From JABACD01 sp047639675 (GTDB lineage Bacteria > Planctomycetota > UBA1135 > GCA-002686595): a DNA stretch of 64,000 nt. Below, one piece after another: positions 8,624-17,443 of this stretch. Position 1 is the stretch's first letter. Each line of letters opens with the position of its first letter. Under the pieces are notes generated by a model, which did no database searches, was not told the DNA's origin, and saw only the letters and a list, made by a program, of their open reading frames with translations. Location: contig JBLIOI010000012.1 in NCBI GenBank assembly GCA_047639675.1, positions 1 through 64,000 on the forward strand, in the 5' to 3' direction. The translations under genes were made by a program, and so were the position numbers.

Positions 8624-10318
8624 ATGCTCTTCCAGTTCTTACAAGTCCTTCCTCTGGCTCTCGGCTCCATGCAAATCGCCGCAGGCGATGAAGCCACAAT
8701 TGACTTGCGCGAGCAGTACGATGTGCTGGCTTACGACCTTGAGCTAGTCGTTCAGCCCGCGACGAAAACTCTCGAGGGCTTGGCTACCATCAGCGCGCGT
8801 TCAGAGGTGGAAGCTTTGAATGTCGTGCAACTCGATCTCTACGATTTCTACGATGTCCTCAGCGTCACCCAAGGCGCTGATGAACTCAAGATCTCTCGCG
8901 AGGGTAACTCTCTGAGCGCCATGCTCTCTCAGCCGGTCGCTTCGGGCAATGAGTTCAACCTCAAGGTGCACTATCGAGGAAAGCCTGAAGGGGGCCCTTT
9001 CGACGGTTTTCACTGGACCGAATCCGCAGACGGAAGCCCGTGGATTAACACCGCATGCCAAGGGCTCGGCGCGCACTACTGGTACCCGTGCAAGGCTAGC
9101 TTCTTTCACCCCGAGGACAAGCCCGAACGCGTTTCAATGGCGATCACTTGCCCCGCTGACTTGTACGCTGTCAGCAACGGACGCCTGAGCGAAGTAGCTC
9201 CGGGAGCGCCCGCGTGGTTCTCGCCTGAGAAGGCGACCAGTGAACTCCAAAAGACCTATCGCTGGCGTCACAACTATCCGCTCGAGACCTATGCGGTAAC
9301 TCTCAACGTCGGCCCCTATGTCGTCGTTGAGAAGGATCTCAACATTCGCGGCATCGACTACGCCGTTCCATTCATCTACTACGTTCTCCCCGAGAACGCG
9401 GAGAAGGCTGCGCTCCAGTTCCAAGAGGTACCGCAACTCGTACGCATCTACTCCGGAGCCTTCGGACCCTTTCCTTTCCCAGACTCCAAGTTCGGTCTAG
9501 TCGAAACCAACTTCTGGGGCATGGAGCACTCCACCGCCATTGCCTATGGCTCCAGCTATCCCACTTGGTGCAAGGAGAATGGAGTCAAGGATAAGTACGC
9601 CGGGCGCAACAAGTGGTTTGACTACATCCTGATTCATGAAGTCGCCCACGAGTGGTGGGGCAATGCAGTTTCAGCCGAACACTGGGGACACTTTTGGCTC
9701 CACGAGGGCTTCGGAACCTACGCGGAAGGCGTCTATGTGGAATTTACTGCAGGGCGCGAGGACGCCGATCGCTACTTCAAGGAGAAGGCAGAACGCATTC
9801 CCGAGTCCAAGGGAAGTCTCTATCGTGGCGACTCCCCTACGTCGGGCGAAGCGTACAACGGGCTGATCTACAGCAAGGGAGCCTGCGTGCTGAACACCTT
9901 GCGCCACTACTTAGACGACGACGAGCTTTGGTGGAAGTCCGTGCGCGAGTTCAACATGAGTTCGCGTTACGGCAACTCGACGACCGAAGATTTCATCACC
10001 GTCTTGGATAAGAACACGGGCAAACCCTGGAAGCAGTTCTTTGACGAATGGTTCTATGGCGAGGGCACCCCAAGACTAACGGGAAGTCTTCGCTCCAGCG
10101 AGAAGGCTATTGAGATCCACATCGACAATGCGAATGGGACCTTTCACGTACCCATAGACATTGCCTGGAGCAGTGAAGGGCAGGAGCACAACCAACGGCT
10201 CTGGCTCGATCCAGGTGAGTCGAGCAAGAGCATTGCCGTAACCGGAACTGTGAGCGAACTACGTATCGAGCACCTCGATAGGCTTCTGGGCAAACACGAA
10301 GTGACAGTTGAGAACTAA
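8624..10318 (+). CDS. M1 family aminopeptidase
   Basis: The 564-aa zinc aminopeptidase has an N-terminal beta-sandwich (substrate-anchoring) domain, the exopeptidase motif region (NFWGMEHSTAIAY, a variant of GAMEN) and the catalytic HExxH-x18-E: H338, E339, H342 and E361. It lacks the long C-terminal ARM domain of PepN-type enzymes, as is common in secreted bacterial M1 peptidases. The N-terminus (LFQFLQVLPLALGSMQIAAG) looks like a signal peptide, so it likely acts in the envelope to trim peptides. No leaderless box or good Shine-Dalgarno lies before the ATG; a possible TATACC -10 box is at 8571-8576. The interrupted lipoprotein gene starts 3 bases after its stop. Confidence 0.88.
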   Translation: MLFQFLQVLPLALGSMQIAAGDEATIDLREQYDVLAYDLELVVQPATKTLEGLATISARSEVEALNVVQLDLYDFYDVLSVTQGADELKISREGNSLSAMLSQPVASGNEFNLKVHYRGKPEGGPFDGFHWTESADGSPWINTACQGLGAHYWYPCKASFFHPEDKPERVSMAITCPADLYAVSNGRLSEVAPGAPAWFSPEKATSELQKTYRWRHNYPLETYAVTLNVGPYVVVEKDLNIRGIDYAVPFIYYVLPENAEKAALQFQEVPQLVRIYSGAFGPFPFPDSKFGLVETNFWGMEHSTAIAYGSSYPTWCKENGVKDKYAGRNKWFDYILIHEVAHEWWGNAVSAEHWGHFWLHEGFGTYAEGVYVEFTAGREDADRYFKEKAERIPESKGSLYRGDSPTSGEAYNGLIYSKGACVLNTLRHYLDDDELWWKSVREFNMSSRYGNSTTEDFITVLDKNTGKPWKQFFDEWFYGEGTPRLTGSLRSSEKAIEIHIDNANGTFHVPIDIAWSSEGQEHNQRLWLDPGESSKSIAVTGTVSELRIEHLDRLLGKHEVTVEN

Positions 10319-10321
10319 TTC

Positions 10322-10885
10322 ATGAACCACTCGAAACAAACCGCTAGCGGCATCTTCCTGTTGGCCTTGGCAAGCTGCCAATCCTCAGATGCAGTAAAAC
10401 TACGTTCCACCGGGCTCAACCTGCAAGCCTACCCAACGGGTGTGATCAGTACGGTACACGCCAGTTGGTCCAAATGAACTGAGCGCGAAATCACGCTGTA
10501 CGCGGGATGGAATGAAGCTGAGCGCGAAGACAACGGCAAGCACCATGATGAATCCGGCGGCGGGCCGGGCATTGGCCTCGGCGCTCGCAGATACTACGGA
10601 GGAAACTTGGACGGTTGGTTTGTCGGGGGACGCGCAGATCTCTACTCGCTTGAGATCGACTGGGTCCAAAACCCCGGGACTGGATCGGAACAGCGTGGAA
10701 ACACGGACATCCTGATCCTGCAGCCAACGGTCCTCGGCGGCTATCGCTGGAAGCTTGGAGACAGCGCTTGGAACTTCGAAATCTCCGCAGCAGCCGGCGC
10801 CGAGATCAACGTGATCTCGTCAGGCGAAGACGTGGGCCAGGGAGCGATCGGCTTGATTGGAGTGGGCTTGACGTACAGTCTGTAG
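10322..10885 (+). pseudogene. Lipoprotein gene interrupted by an in-frame TGA
   Basis: The ATG at 10322 opens a lipoprotein signal (IFLLALASCQSS). The frame reaches a TGA at 10475-10477 after 51 codons and then stays open in the same frame to a TAG at 10883-10885. The second part (EREITLYAGWNEAERED, GPGIGLGARRYYGG, then IGLIGVGLTYSL) reads like the strands of a small beta-barrel or beta-sandwich envelope protein. One point mutation would account for the break. No SECIS-like hairpin follows the TGA, and TGA is an ordinary stop elsewhere here, so I treat it as a pseudogene or sequencing error. It follows the M1 peptidase gene by 3 bases, probably in one operon. Confidence 0.6.
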
Positions 10886-10888
10886 AGC

Positions 10889-10937
10889 GCCGGAAGACGG
10901 CGGTACCGAGCCCGGGCAATCTCCGCCATCTTCCGGC
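10889..10937. terminator. Bidirectional terminator-like hairpin
   Basis: Arms of 15 bases (10889-10903 and 10923-10937) pair with one mismatch around a 19-base loop. It lies between convergent genes. There is no U tract on the plus strand, so its strength is uncertain. Confidence 0.5.
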
Positions 10938-10949
10938 AAAGGGAGTGCG

Positions 10950-11627
10950 CTAGGCTTTGGCGGCTCGCCAAATATCGAGCGTAGGGACGTTCGCTTTCCA
11001 GACGAACGTTTCTTTCTTCGTCGGATGATCCACCTCAAGCTGGCGCGCGTGCAGTGCAATGCTTCGGTCGGAAAGAGCCGCTTCAGCGCCGTACTTCAAA
11101 TCTCCGCAAAGCGGCGTTCCCAAGGTTTTGCAAGCCAAGCGCAGCTGGTGCGAACGCCCCGTGTGTGGCGACAATTCTAGCAGTGTGCGCCCCGCCTGCA
11201 TTCGCACGACTCGGTAACTGGTGTGAGCCAAACGTGCCCCCTCACGGTCCTCGTTCACAACCTGCACGCGATTGCGGGTACCGTCTTTCCAAAGGTACTG
11301 CTGAATCTCTCCGTGGGTCGAACTCGGCTGGCCTTCAACGATCCCCCAATAGGTTTTGTTCGCCGTTCGCTCGCGAAACTGCGCGCTCAATCGATCCGCA
11401 GCCTTCGAAGTGCGCGCGAAAACAACCACTCCAGAAACCGGCCGATCCAAGCGATGAACCACGCCCAAGAACACTGCCCCAGGCTTGCCAAACTCACGCT
11501 TGATCCAAGCTTTGCCTTGATCCAGCAAACTCTCGTCGCCCGAATCATCCGGCACCACAGGCAAGCACGCGGGCTTGTTCACCACCAACAGGTGATTGTC
11601 GCTATACAGAATCTCTAGATCCTTCAT
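10950..11627 (-). CDS. RluA-family RNA pseudouridine synthase
   Basis: This enzyme converts uridines in rRNA or tRNA to pseudouridine. The catalytic motif HRLDRPVSGVVVFART contains the conserved Asp. HTGRSHQLRL and CGDLKYG are further family blocks. At 225 aa it is a short form without an N-terminal S4 RNA-binding domain. Its ATG overlaps the TGA of the upstream methyltransferase gene by 4 bases (ATGA), so translation is coupled and both products may modify rRNA. The exact target uridine cannot be told from sequence. Confidence 0.9.
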   Translation of the reverse strand: MKDLEILYSDNHLLVVNKPACLPVVPDDSGDESLLDQGKAWIKREFGKPGAVFLGVVHRLDRPVSGVVVFARTSKAADRLSAQFRERTANKTYWGIVEGQPSSTHGEIQQYLWKDGTRNRVQVVNEDREGARLAHTSYRVVRMQAGRTLLELSPHTGRSHQLRLACKTLGTPLCGDLKYGAEAALSDRSIALHARQLEVDHPTKKETFVWKANVPTLDIWRAAKA

Positions 11628-12535
11628 CAGTCTATTTCGATGCCGCGCAACAATCGCGCACAGAACCCGGCGGGTAGACTGCGGCCGCCCTGCTCTTCCT
11701 GAATCGCAAGCTCTCCAACAGAGATCCCATCATGGCGAATATCGCCAAGCAAATTCATGAAAGCCAGCGGCGAGTAACCCACTGCATAAGTTGATAGCAC
11801 GATTGTTCCGCGATCCTCGAGTAACTGACCCGCGACTTCAACGAGTGGGGCCAAGCCATCTTCCAACTGCCATCGCTCGCCCTTCGGCCCCCGACCAAAA
11901 TGGGGCGGATCGAGGAGCACTGCGTTGTATTTCGATTCGCGGCGAACTTCACGGCGCGCGAAAGCCAATGCATCATCGCACATGATCCGAATGGCACGCT
12001 CGGGCAACTTGCTGGCCGTCGCATTCTCTCGCAACCACGCGAGTGAAGTTTTGGACGCGTCGATATGAGTGACATCCCAATTCTCCGAGGCTGCCAAGAC
12101 GCTCGCTGCGCCTGTGTACCCAAAGAGATTGAGCAAGCGCGGTTTCGCGACGCCCGTCGCCCTCAGGTGATTTCCAACTTGGCGAATGTACTCCCAATTC
12201 GCGGCCTGCTCGGGGAATAGACCTACGTGCTTGAAAGGAGTCGGTCGGATGATGAAGCGCGCTGTCCCGAAACCGATAGTCCAGGCCGGATCCGGCTCGC
12301 GCAGGAAACGACGCACTCCGCTCCCCGGCTCCCAGCGACCGCCACGATCCGATTCGCGTACAAAGGTCAAGTCCGCGCTCTTCCACTCGGCTCCTGATCG
12401 CTTGCGCCGCCAGAGCGCCTGGGGATCAGGTCTACGCAGTACGATTTCACCGAAGCGTTCCAGCTTTTCGCCTTCGCCGGAGTCGATCAAAGTATGGTCC
12501 GGGAAGTCCGGACTAGGAAACACGTTGGGCTTCAT
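11627..12535 (-). CDS. RlmI-like SAM-dependent methyltransferase
   Basis: The 302-aa class I methyltransferase has the SAM-binding block RLLNLFGYTGAASVLAA, the acidic residue of motif II (VTHIDASKTSLAW) and an NPPF-like catalytic loop read as LLDPPHFGRG. This combination is typical of the COG1092 group (RlmI/RlmK-like rRNA cytosine methyltransferases), but the N-terminal PUA domain is missing and a family-specific N-terminal region of about 100 residues replaces it. Coupling to a pseudouridine synthase gene supports an RNA substrate (inference). A TATTCT box lies 8 bases before the ATG. Confidence 0.8.
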   Translation of the reverse strand: MKPNVFPSPDFPDHTLIDSGEGEKLERFGEIVLRRPDPQALWRRKRSGAEWKSADLTFVRESDRGGRWEPGSGVRRFLREPDPAWTIGFGTARFIIRPTPFKHVGLFPEQAANWEYIRQVGNHLRATGVAKPRLLNLFGYTGAASVLAASENWDVTHIDASKTSLAWLRENATASKLPERAIRIMCDDALAFARREVRRESKYNAVLLDPPHFGRGPKGERWQLEDGLAPLVEVAGQLLEDRGTIVLSTYAVGYSPLAFMNLLGDIRHDGISVGELAIQEEQGGRSLPAGFCARLLRGIEID

Positions 12536-12543
12536 TGGCGAAG

Positions 12544-12549
12544 AGAATA
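12544..12549 (-). promoter_or_regulatory. -10-like box of the methyltransferase operon
   Basis: TATTCT on the minus strand ends 8 bases before the ATG at 12535. No Shine-Dalgarno sequence is visible. Consistent with a leaderless or nearly leaderless transcript. Confidence 0.4.
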
Positions 12550-12652
12550 CGCTGCCAGAGGCAAGAGCGAGAAAAATGGTCAGATTCCCCGTGGTACTGA
12601 GTCCGTTTTTGCCCTCTTAGAGTGTGTCCAGACTGGAAATAGTAAGATCCGA

Positions 12653-14020
12653 GTGAAGTTCAACCTACTAATAGCTGCGAGCCTCATCCCGTTGCTCCTA
12701 GGATCCTGCAAGTCCTACAATGACCGGGTTCAGGGTCTTCTCGCCGACTACGAAACGGGAAACTTCGATGCTGCCGCAGACCTTATGGTTGCTGGTGAAT
12801 TCGACGAAGCTCTCCAAAGCGACACGGATGGTCTGCTGTTCTTACTGGAGGCCGGCAAGATCATGCAGGACGCGGGGCGCTACGCCGAGTCCAGTGCCAT
12901 GTTCGATCGTGCCTACGCCCGCATGGAGAAGTTCGATCTTCAAGCAAAGACATCTATTAGCAATGAATTCTTCGCAGCAGCTGGCACGCAGTCAAGCCTG
13001 CCCTACCGCGGGACTGACTACGACCGAATCCTGCTGGACGTCTATGAGACTCTGAACTACCTGGCCGTGGATGACTTCGGGGAGGCGATGGTGCATGTCC
13101 GCCGTGCCTATCGCAGGCAGAAAGAGGCTGTCGCTAACAATCAAGACGAGATCGCCGCACGTAAGGAAAGCGCGAATTCAACCGGCGACGCGGCCATCGA
13201 GTCCGAGGCGTACAAGGAGTTCGAAGCCTCCTTCGAGACGCTCAGCACCGACGCTTACTCGGACTTCGTCAATCCTATGGCGACCTTCCTCTCAGCAGTG
13301 CTCCTGCGCGAAGAGGATAGCAACGACAATGCTCTGGTCGACCTGCGCAAGCTACTGGGCATGCAGCCCGAAGATTCAAACCTCGTGCCATTGCTCGCTG
13401 AATTCGAAGCGGATTCGCGGCCCGTCGAGAACCGCTTCTACGTGATCTTCGAGAACGGAATGGCGCCCCGCAGAGACGAATGGTCGTTGACCCTGCCCAC
13501 GCCCAACGGACTGTCAAGGGTAGCCGTGCCAACGGTAAAGGTCCAACCAACGAGTGTGCGTCACTTGCAAGTGGAAGCTCTCGATGGGAGCTTTGACTTG
13601 AATACGGAACGTGTGGCCAGCATCGATAGCATCGTGGTCACCGACTTTAAGAATCACCTGGCGACGCTGGTCTGGCGCACGGTGATCGCTCAAGTCTTGA
13701 AGGAAGGAACGACCTACGCCTTGGCGGAGCAAGACTCAAGCGGCCTGGCACTCTTCGCCGGTAGCCTCTTCAAAGTACTCACAGCTGGAGCCGATCTGCG
13801 CACCTGGCGAACCCCGGGCTCAGAATTCCAAGTCACCTACGGCCAAGTACCCGAGGATGGCCAACTGTCGCTACAACTCATCGCTAACTCAGGGGCGATG
13901 GGAATCAATACGACAATCGTCGTTCCGCCCGCACGCACCACTTTCATCTACGTTCGCACCCCACGCCAAGCAACGCTAGTCCCCCATATTTTCTCGCTGG
14001 GAAGCCGTGTTTCGAACTGA
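12653..14020 (+). CDS. COG3014-like TPR lipoprotein
   Basis: I chose the GTG at 12653 because it starts a classical lipoprotein signal (LLIAASLIPLLLGSCKS); the in-frame codon at 12494 lies inside the divergent methyltransferase gene. The mature protein of about 435 aa begins with a helical, TPR-like half (GLLFLLEAGKIMQDAGRYAESSAMFD) and ends in a beta-rich half. The pattern and the neighbours match the COG3014 family, which is commonly found next to ycfL, lpoB and csgG-type genes. The role is unproven; an envelope assembly factor is the likely class. It heads a four-gene cluster. A TAAGAT sequence 4 bases before the GTG is not well spaced as a promoter. Confidence 0.65.
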   Translation: MKFNLLIAASLIPLLLGSCKSYNDRVQGLLADYETGNFDAAADLMVAGEFDEALQSDTDGLLFLLEAGKIMQDAGRYAESSAMFDRAYARMEKFDLQAKTSISNEFFAAAGTQSSLPYRGTDYDRILLDVYETLNYLAVDDFGEAMVHVRRAYRRQKEAVANNQDEIAARKESANSTGDAAIESEAYKEFEASFETLSTDAYSDFVNPMATFLSAVLLREEDSNDNALVDLRKLLGMQPEDSNLVPLLAEFEADSRPVENRFYVIFENGMAPRRDEWSLTLPTPNGLSRVAVPTVKVQPTSVRHLQVEALDGSFDLNTERVASIDSIVVTDFKNHLATLVWRTVIAQVLKEGTTYALAEQDSSGLALFAGSLFKVLTAGADLRTWRTPGSEFQVTYGQVPEDGQLSLQLIANSGAMGINTTIVVPPARTTFIYVRTPRQATLVPHIFSLGSRVSN

Positions 14021-14027
14021 CGCTTTC

Positions 14028-14471
14028 ATGCCCATCCCCAACAGAATGGCCCTAAAAACCATGTCAAGAACCATCATCGCCTGCGCTCTCCTCGCGCTCA
14101 CTTGCATCGCTTGTGGGAGCCGTCCCGGCTACGAACCGCTGCCGCCGGGCGTCCTCGAAGACCGTGTTTGGCAAGAGCGCGTGATCATGAGCGACCAGGT
14201 AAAGAATCGGGTCACCGTCGATCAAGTTCTCGAAACGCGCAAGAACAGTCTACTTCGTTTACAACTCGACATACGAAACGTGACACAGTCTTCGCAGAGC
14301 ATTCGAACCAACATTACGTGGTTTGATATCTCCGGATTCAAAATCGACACGGGCAACGATGGATGGAAGAGTCATATCCTCTCCCCTAAACAGCTCATTA
14401 CCGTCAACGCTACTGCTACGGACCCTGCAGCGGTTTCATGGCGCGTAGATATCGACTTCTGGTCTCGCTAA
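14028..14471 (+). CDS. YcfL-family (DUF1425) lipoprotein
   Basis: The small lipoprotein has the lipobox LALTCIAC, after which a single beta-sandwich-like domain follows (RLQLDIRNVTQSSQSIRTN, TWFDISGFKID, SPKQLITVNATA). This is the pattern of YcfL/DUF1425 proteins, whose genes usually adjoin lpoB. The start is uncertain: ATG codons at 14007, 14028, 14046 and 14061 are all in frame ahead of the signal peptide. I prefer 14028 because it lies just after the upstream stop; 14007 would overlap that gene. Likely outer-membrane anchored. Confidence 0.75.
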   Translation: MPIPNRMALKTMSRTIIACALLALTCIACGSRPGYEPLPPGVLEDRVWQERVIMSDQVKNRVTVDQVLETRKNSLLRLQLDIRNVTQSSQSIRTNITWFDISGFKIDTGNDGWKSHILSPKQLITVNATATDPAAVSWRVDIDFWSR

Positions 14472-14498
14472 TTCAGCCCACATAAATCACAGATTCCC

Positions 14499-15110
14499 AT
14501 GAAATCAAAGTTACTCCTGCTCCTTCCTCTCCTGGCCGCCACAACCGCCTGCAAGTCCGAGATCAAACGCATCGATGCCAGCGGCGACGAAGCCGTAGTT
14601 TCAACCGGAGTCGACTATGGCGAGATCATTGAGTTCACTGATTCGCTGACTCAACAGATGCTCAGTGATGGATTCTTCGATTCCGGCGAGTTCGGCAAGC
14701 TTCCGATCACGATGGTCGTCAGCAAGATCGAGAACAAGACGGACCTCGCGCACTTCCCTACGGAGCTCTTGCTCAGCAACATTCGCTCAGCCCTCCTGCA
14801 ATCCGGAAAGGCAAGATTCACCACTGCTTATGGCGAGGACGGGACGGACGAAATGACCCGCGACACCCAAGACCTGAAGAACGACCCTCTATTCGACAGC
14901 AAGCAAGTCCCCGCGCAAGGGCAAGCAGCTGTCGCCCGCTTGTCAGTTCGCACACAGATACTCTGGGTCAACTCCCAGGGCGTGGACACCTCGCAGAACA
15001 CGTATCTGGTGCGCATGGTAGTGACCGATGTGGTCTCGGGACTGGGTATCTGGGAACGCCGTTCAAACCCTGTCGCTAAAAAGTTCGATAAGGACGCTGT
15101 GTCCTGGTAG
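14499..15110 (+). CDS. LpoB-like lipoprotein (penicillin-binding protein activator family)
   Basis: The 203-aa lipoprotein has the signal KLLLLLPLLAATTACKS. The fold resembles LpoB: an early segment DSLTQQMLSDGFFDSG, a central strand PITMVVSKIENKTD, helix NIRSALLQSGKARFT, and a final VVTDVVSGLGIWERRS. In enteric bacteria LpoB reaches through the periplasm to activate PBP1b; whether that applies in a planctomycete-like cell is open. It lies 27 bases after the ycfL-like gene and just before the CsgG-like gene. Confidence 0.8.
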   Translation: MKSKLLLLLPLLAATTACKSEIKRIDASGDEAVVSTGVDYGEIIEFTDSLTQQMLSDGFFDSGEFGKLPITMVVSKIENKTDLAHFPTELLLSNIRSALLQSGKARFTTAYGEDGTDEMTRDTQDLKNDPLFDSKQVPAQGQAAVARLSVRTQILWVNSQGVDTSQNTYLVRMVVTDVVSGLGIWERRSNPVAKKFDKDAVSW

Positions 15111-15127
15111 TGAGCCGGAGAAGAATC

Positions 15128-16384
15128 ATGAATAACTCAACCCTAACTCAACGCATCCTTCGCAACCTCGCACTGTTACTTGTGCTGCTATCTGCGGCCG
15201 CTCCAGCCTTCGGTTTTGACACAGTCACCGTCGCAGGGCGCGGCACGAACGAAAGCAACGCCATCAAGGATGCCTTGGCTGAAGCGGTGATCCAGGTGAA
15301 TGGCACTAAGGTCGAAGCGGACACAGAGGTCAGCCGCGTTATTCACGATTGCCTGCTCGGAATCACTCAGAATTTCACGACGAACTCAACGGACGCGGAC
15401 CATGTCCGTACAGTATCCGGGGGCTTTGTTCTCAACTACGAGGTTCTCGAAAGCAACACGCCCGAGATTCCGCGGGTTGTCAAGGTCAAGGTCAACGTGC
15501 TCAAGTTCGACCCAAAGAACCCTCGTCCGGGATCGGCCAAGACCATGGTTGCCGGTAGATTCGACTTTGCCATGGGCGCCTTGAAGATGGACGGGAAGTC
15601 GGCGGGCGCGGCAGCTCTACTCGACACTCTGCGCAGCGACTTGGAAACCGCCTTAGTGAAGTCCCGCAAGTTCATTGTGCTGACCCGCAATGACCTGGGA
15701 CCCTTGATGAACGAGCTGGAGTTCATAGCTGGTAAGTGGGTCGGCGAGAAAGAGAAGGGCAAGCTTCGTAACCAGTACGGCGCGGACTACCTCGTTTCGG
15801 GCCGTGTTCAACTGCTCTCGGTACACACGGGCGAGCACACAGTCAAGTTGACTGGGCATGTCAACCGCACCAAGACGGCTCAAATCATCATGACCATGAG
15901 CCTCTACAACGTAGCCAGCGGCCAGATTGAGTGGAGCGAGGAGTACGAACGCAGCTATTCGTGGGACGATGCCGCCCTGGACCAGAACCCCGAGTTCCGC
16001 GACGATGGAACCGTGGCTAATTCGATGGTGCTTGATGCTGCAGCTTCGCTGTCGCGCATGTTGCTCGTTCGGACCTTTAGACCAAAAGTAGTCAAGATCA
16101 AGAGCGGACTCCCAGGTGGCCCTGTATTCGTCCTGAACACGAATAGCTCGGTACATCCGATGGGGCAAGTCTTTGAGCTAGTGCACGTCGGTGAAGATTT
16201 GATCGATCCAGACACAGGCTTGTCCCTCGGCCCGGACGAGACCTTCGTCGGCTTGATCCACATCCACAGGCAGGACCACTTGAAGAGCGAGGCTGTCTTC
16301 GTAGAGCCGTCCGAAGAGCTAAGAGCGTGGGCCAGCGAGAAGGAACTGAAGCCTAGCAGTTTGGCATGCAGGGTGAATGAGTAG
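15128..16384 (+). CDS. CsgG-family secreted protein
   Basis: I chose the ATG at 15128 because GGAGAAG lies 6-7 bases upstream and the protein then starts with a signal peptide (NLALLLVLLSAAAPAFG); an alternative GTG at 15110 overlaps the upstream stop. The 418-aa product has an N-terminal domain seen in CsgG/HfaB-like neighbours (GRGTNESNAIKDALAEAV) and a central CsgG-type part (LVKSRKFIVLTRNDLGPLM, YGADYLVSGRVQLLS, MTMSLYNVASGQIEWSEEY). There is no lipobox, unlike true CsgG, so it is periplasmic or surface associated rather than lipid anchored. It is the last gene of the cluster. Confidence 0.8.
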   Translation: MNNSTLTQRILRNLALLLVLLSAAAPAFGFDTVTVAGRGTNESNAIKDALAEAVIQVNGTKVEADTEVSRVIHDCLLGITQNFTTNSTDADHVRTVSGGFVLNYEVLESNTPEIPRVVKVKVNVLKFDPKNPRPGSAKTMVAGRFDFAMGALKMDGKSAGAAALLDTLRSDLETALVKSRKFIVLTRNDLGPLMNELEFIAGKWVGEKEKGKLRNQYGADYLVSGRVQLLSVHTGEHTVKLTGHVNRTKTAQIIMTMSLYNVASGQIEWSEEYERSYSWDDAALDQNPEFRDDGTVANSMVLDAAASLSRMLLVRTFRPKVVKIKSGLPGGPVFVLNTNSSVHPMGQVFELVHVGEDLIDPDTGLSLGPDETFVGLIHIHRQDHLKSEAVFVEPSEELRAWASEKELKPSSLACRVNE

Positions 16385-16473
16385 GCTGGCAGGCAAGGGT
16401 GGATTGAAAGTCGCGTTCGATTCAATGCTGGATCGTCACGACGACCACTACCACCATAACCCCGAAAGAACGC

Positions 16474-16479
16474 TATACT
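16474..16479 (+). promoter_or_regulatory. -10 box of mqnA, leaderless type
   Basis: TATACT, followed by exactly 6 bases and the ATG at 16486. The surrounding CGCTATACTCC nearly repeats the CGCTACACTCC in front of polA. No Shine-Dalgarno sequence. Confidence 0.6.
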
Positions 16480-16485
16480 CCGCTC

Positions 16486-17304
16486 ATGCCCAGCCCCCCC
16501 CTACGCGTTGGAAGCGTCCCCTACCTCGTCGGTAGGCCTCTCGATACCGGTCTCGGCGAAGAGCCCGGTATCCAACTCTCCCATGACGTCCCCGCGCGAC
16601 TCATCGCCAAGCTACGCGCTGGCGAACTCGATGTCGCGCTCGTGAGCTCCATCGAGCTCTTTCGGCAACCGGGCTACCGCTACATACCGGACATTGCCGT
16701 CGCCGGCCGTGGATCCGTATCCAGCGTACAACTCTTCCTCCGCAAACCGCTAAGCGAGGTCAAGACGATCGCCCTCGACCCCTCGAGCCGGACAGCTGCT
16801 ACTTTGGTGCGCGTCCTCCTGGCAGATCGCCCCGCCGGCGCACCCAAATTCTTCGAAGTTCCCTTTGGCGAGGATCCTCGCGCAACCGACTGCGATGCCT
16901 GGCTGCGCATTGGAGATCCTGCTCTTCGCGAATACTTCGTGCCCGATGCCCCGAAAGTTTTCAATCCATCGAAGGCTTGGACAGAACGGACCGGCCTTCC
17001 ATTTGTCTTTGCTGCCTGGATTGTGCGGGCAGACGTCGCTATCGAAGGCCATCTTGCCGCCTTTGCCCGCTCACGCCTGCGGGGCGCACGAGCCATCGGC
17101 GACTTGGCCAATGAAGCGGCGATCGAGTGGCAACTCCCCCTGGCCAGATGTACCTCCTACTTGGCGGAGGAGTGCGTCTACGAACCGGGCCAGGACATGC
17201 ACGCGGCACTCCTTGCATTCCGGGACGCGGCGGCAAAGTTAGGGCTTTGCGAAGCAAACTTGGAGCCAGAACCGATCGGCGCCTTCCTGGCGCACCGCAG
17301 GTGA
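16486..17304 (+). CDS. mqnA: Chorismate dehydratase (MqnA)
   Basis: This enzyme removes water from chorismate to give 3-[(1-carboxyvinyl)oxy]benzoate, the first step of the futalosine menaquinone pathway. The 272-aa product has the two-lobed periplasmic-binding-protein-like fold of the family: VGSVPYLVGRPLD, LRAGELDVALVSSIEL, SVSSVQLFLRKPL, ALDPSSRTAATLVRVLL and GDPALRE. Length is normal. It is separate from mqnC-mqnE in the window and is followed by topoisomerase VI genes on a promoter of their own. Confidence 0.93.
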   Translation: MPSPPLRVGSVPYLVGRPLDTGLGEEPGIQLSHDVPARLIAKLRAGELDVALVSSIELFRQPGYRYIPDIAVAGRGSVSSVQLFLRKPLSEVKTIALDPSSRTAATLVRVLLADRPAGAPKFFEVPFGEDPRATDCDAWLRIGDPALREYFVPDAPKVFNPSKAWTERTGLPFVFAAWIVRADVAIEGHLAAFARSRLRGARAIGDLANEAAIEWQLPLARCTSYLAEECVYEPGQDMHAALLAFRDAAAKLGLCEANLEPEPIGAFLAHRR

Positions 17305-17340
17305 ACTTCGGGCTTTCATAAGTACCCATTGGGACCGCGC

Positions 17341-17359
17341 TTGCAACAAGCGGTTGCAA
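17341..17359 (+). promoter_or_regulatory. Inverted-repeat operator candidate ahead of top6B
   Basis: TTGCAAC and GTTGCAA form a perfect 7-bp inverted repeat with a 5-base spacer. The right half contains the -35 hexamer TTGCAA (17354-17359) of the next feature, so a bound dimeric protein would block RNA polymerase (inference). Confidence 0.5.
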
Positions 17360-17382
17360 TGGCCGCGCGAGATTTCTACATA
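17354..17382 (+). promoter_or_regulatory. Sigma-70-type promoter of the topoisomerase VI operon
   Basis: TTGCAA, a 17-base spacer and TACATA (17377-17382, running into TACATAAT). The predicted start near 17390 leaves a leader of about 55 bases with a TGAGGA Shine-Dalgarno (17431-17436). Confidence 0.6.
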
Positions 17383-17443
17383 ATGAGTCTCTTGGCGCGT
17401 TCGCGCCCTTCACACCATAGACCTTCCACCTGAGGACGTCCCT

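Noticed and set aside
10475..10477. TGA in the lipoprotein gene as a selenocysteine codon
   Set aside because: No hairpin with a GGU loop lies 16-37 bases downstream, and the position (Lys-stop-Thr) is not like a Sec site.
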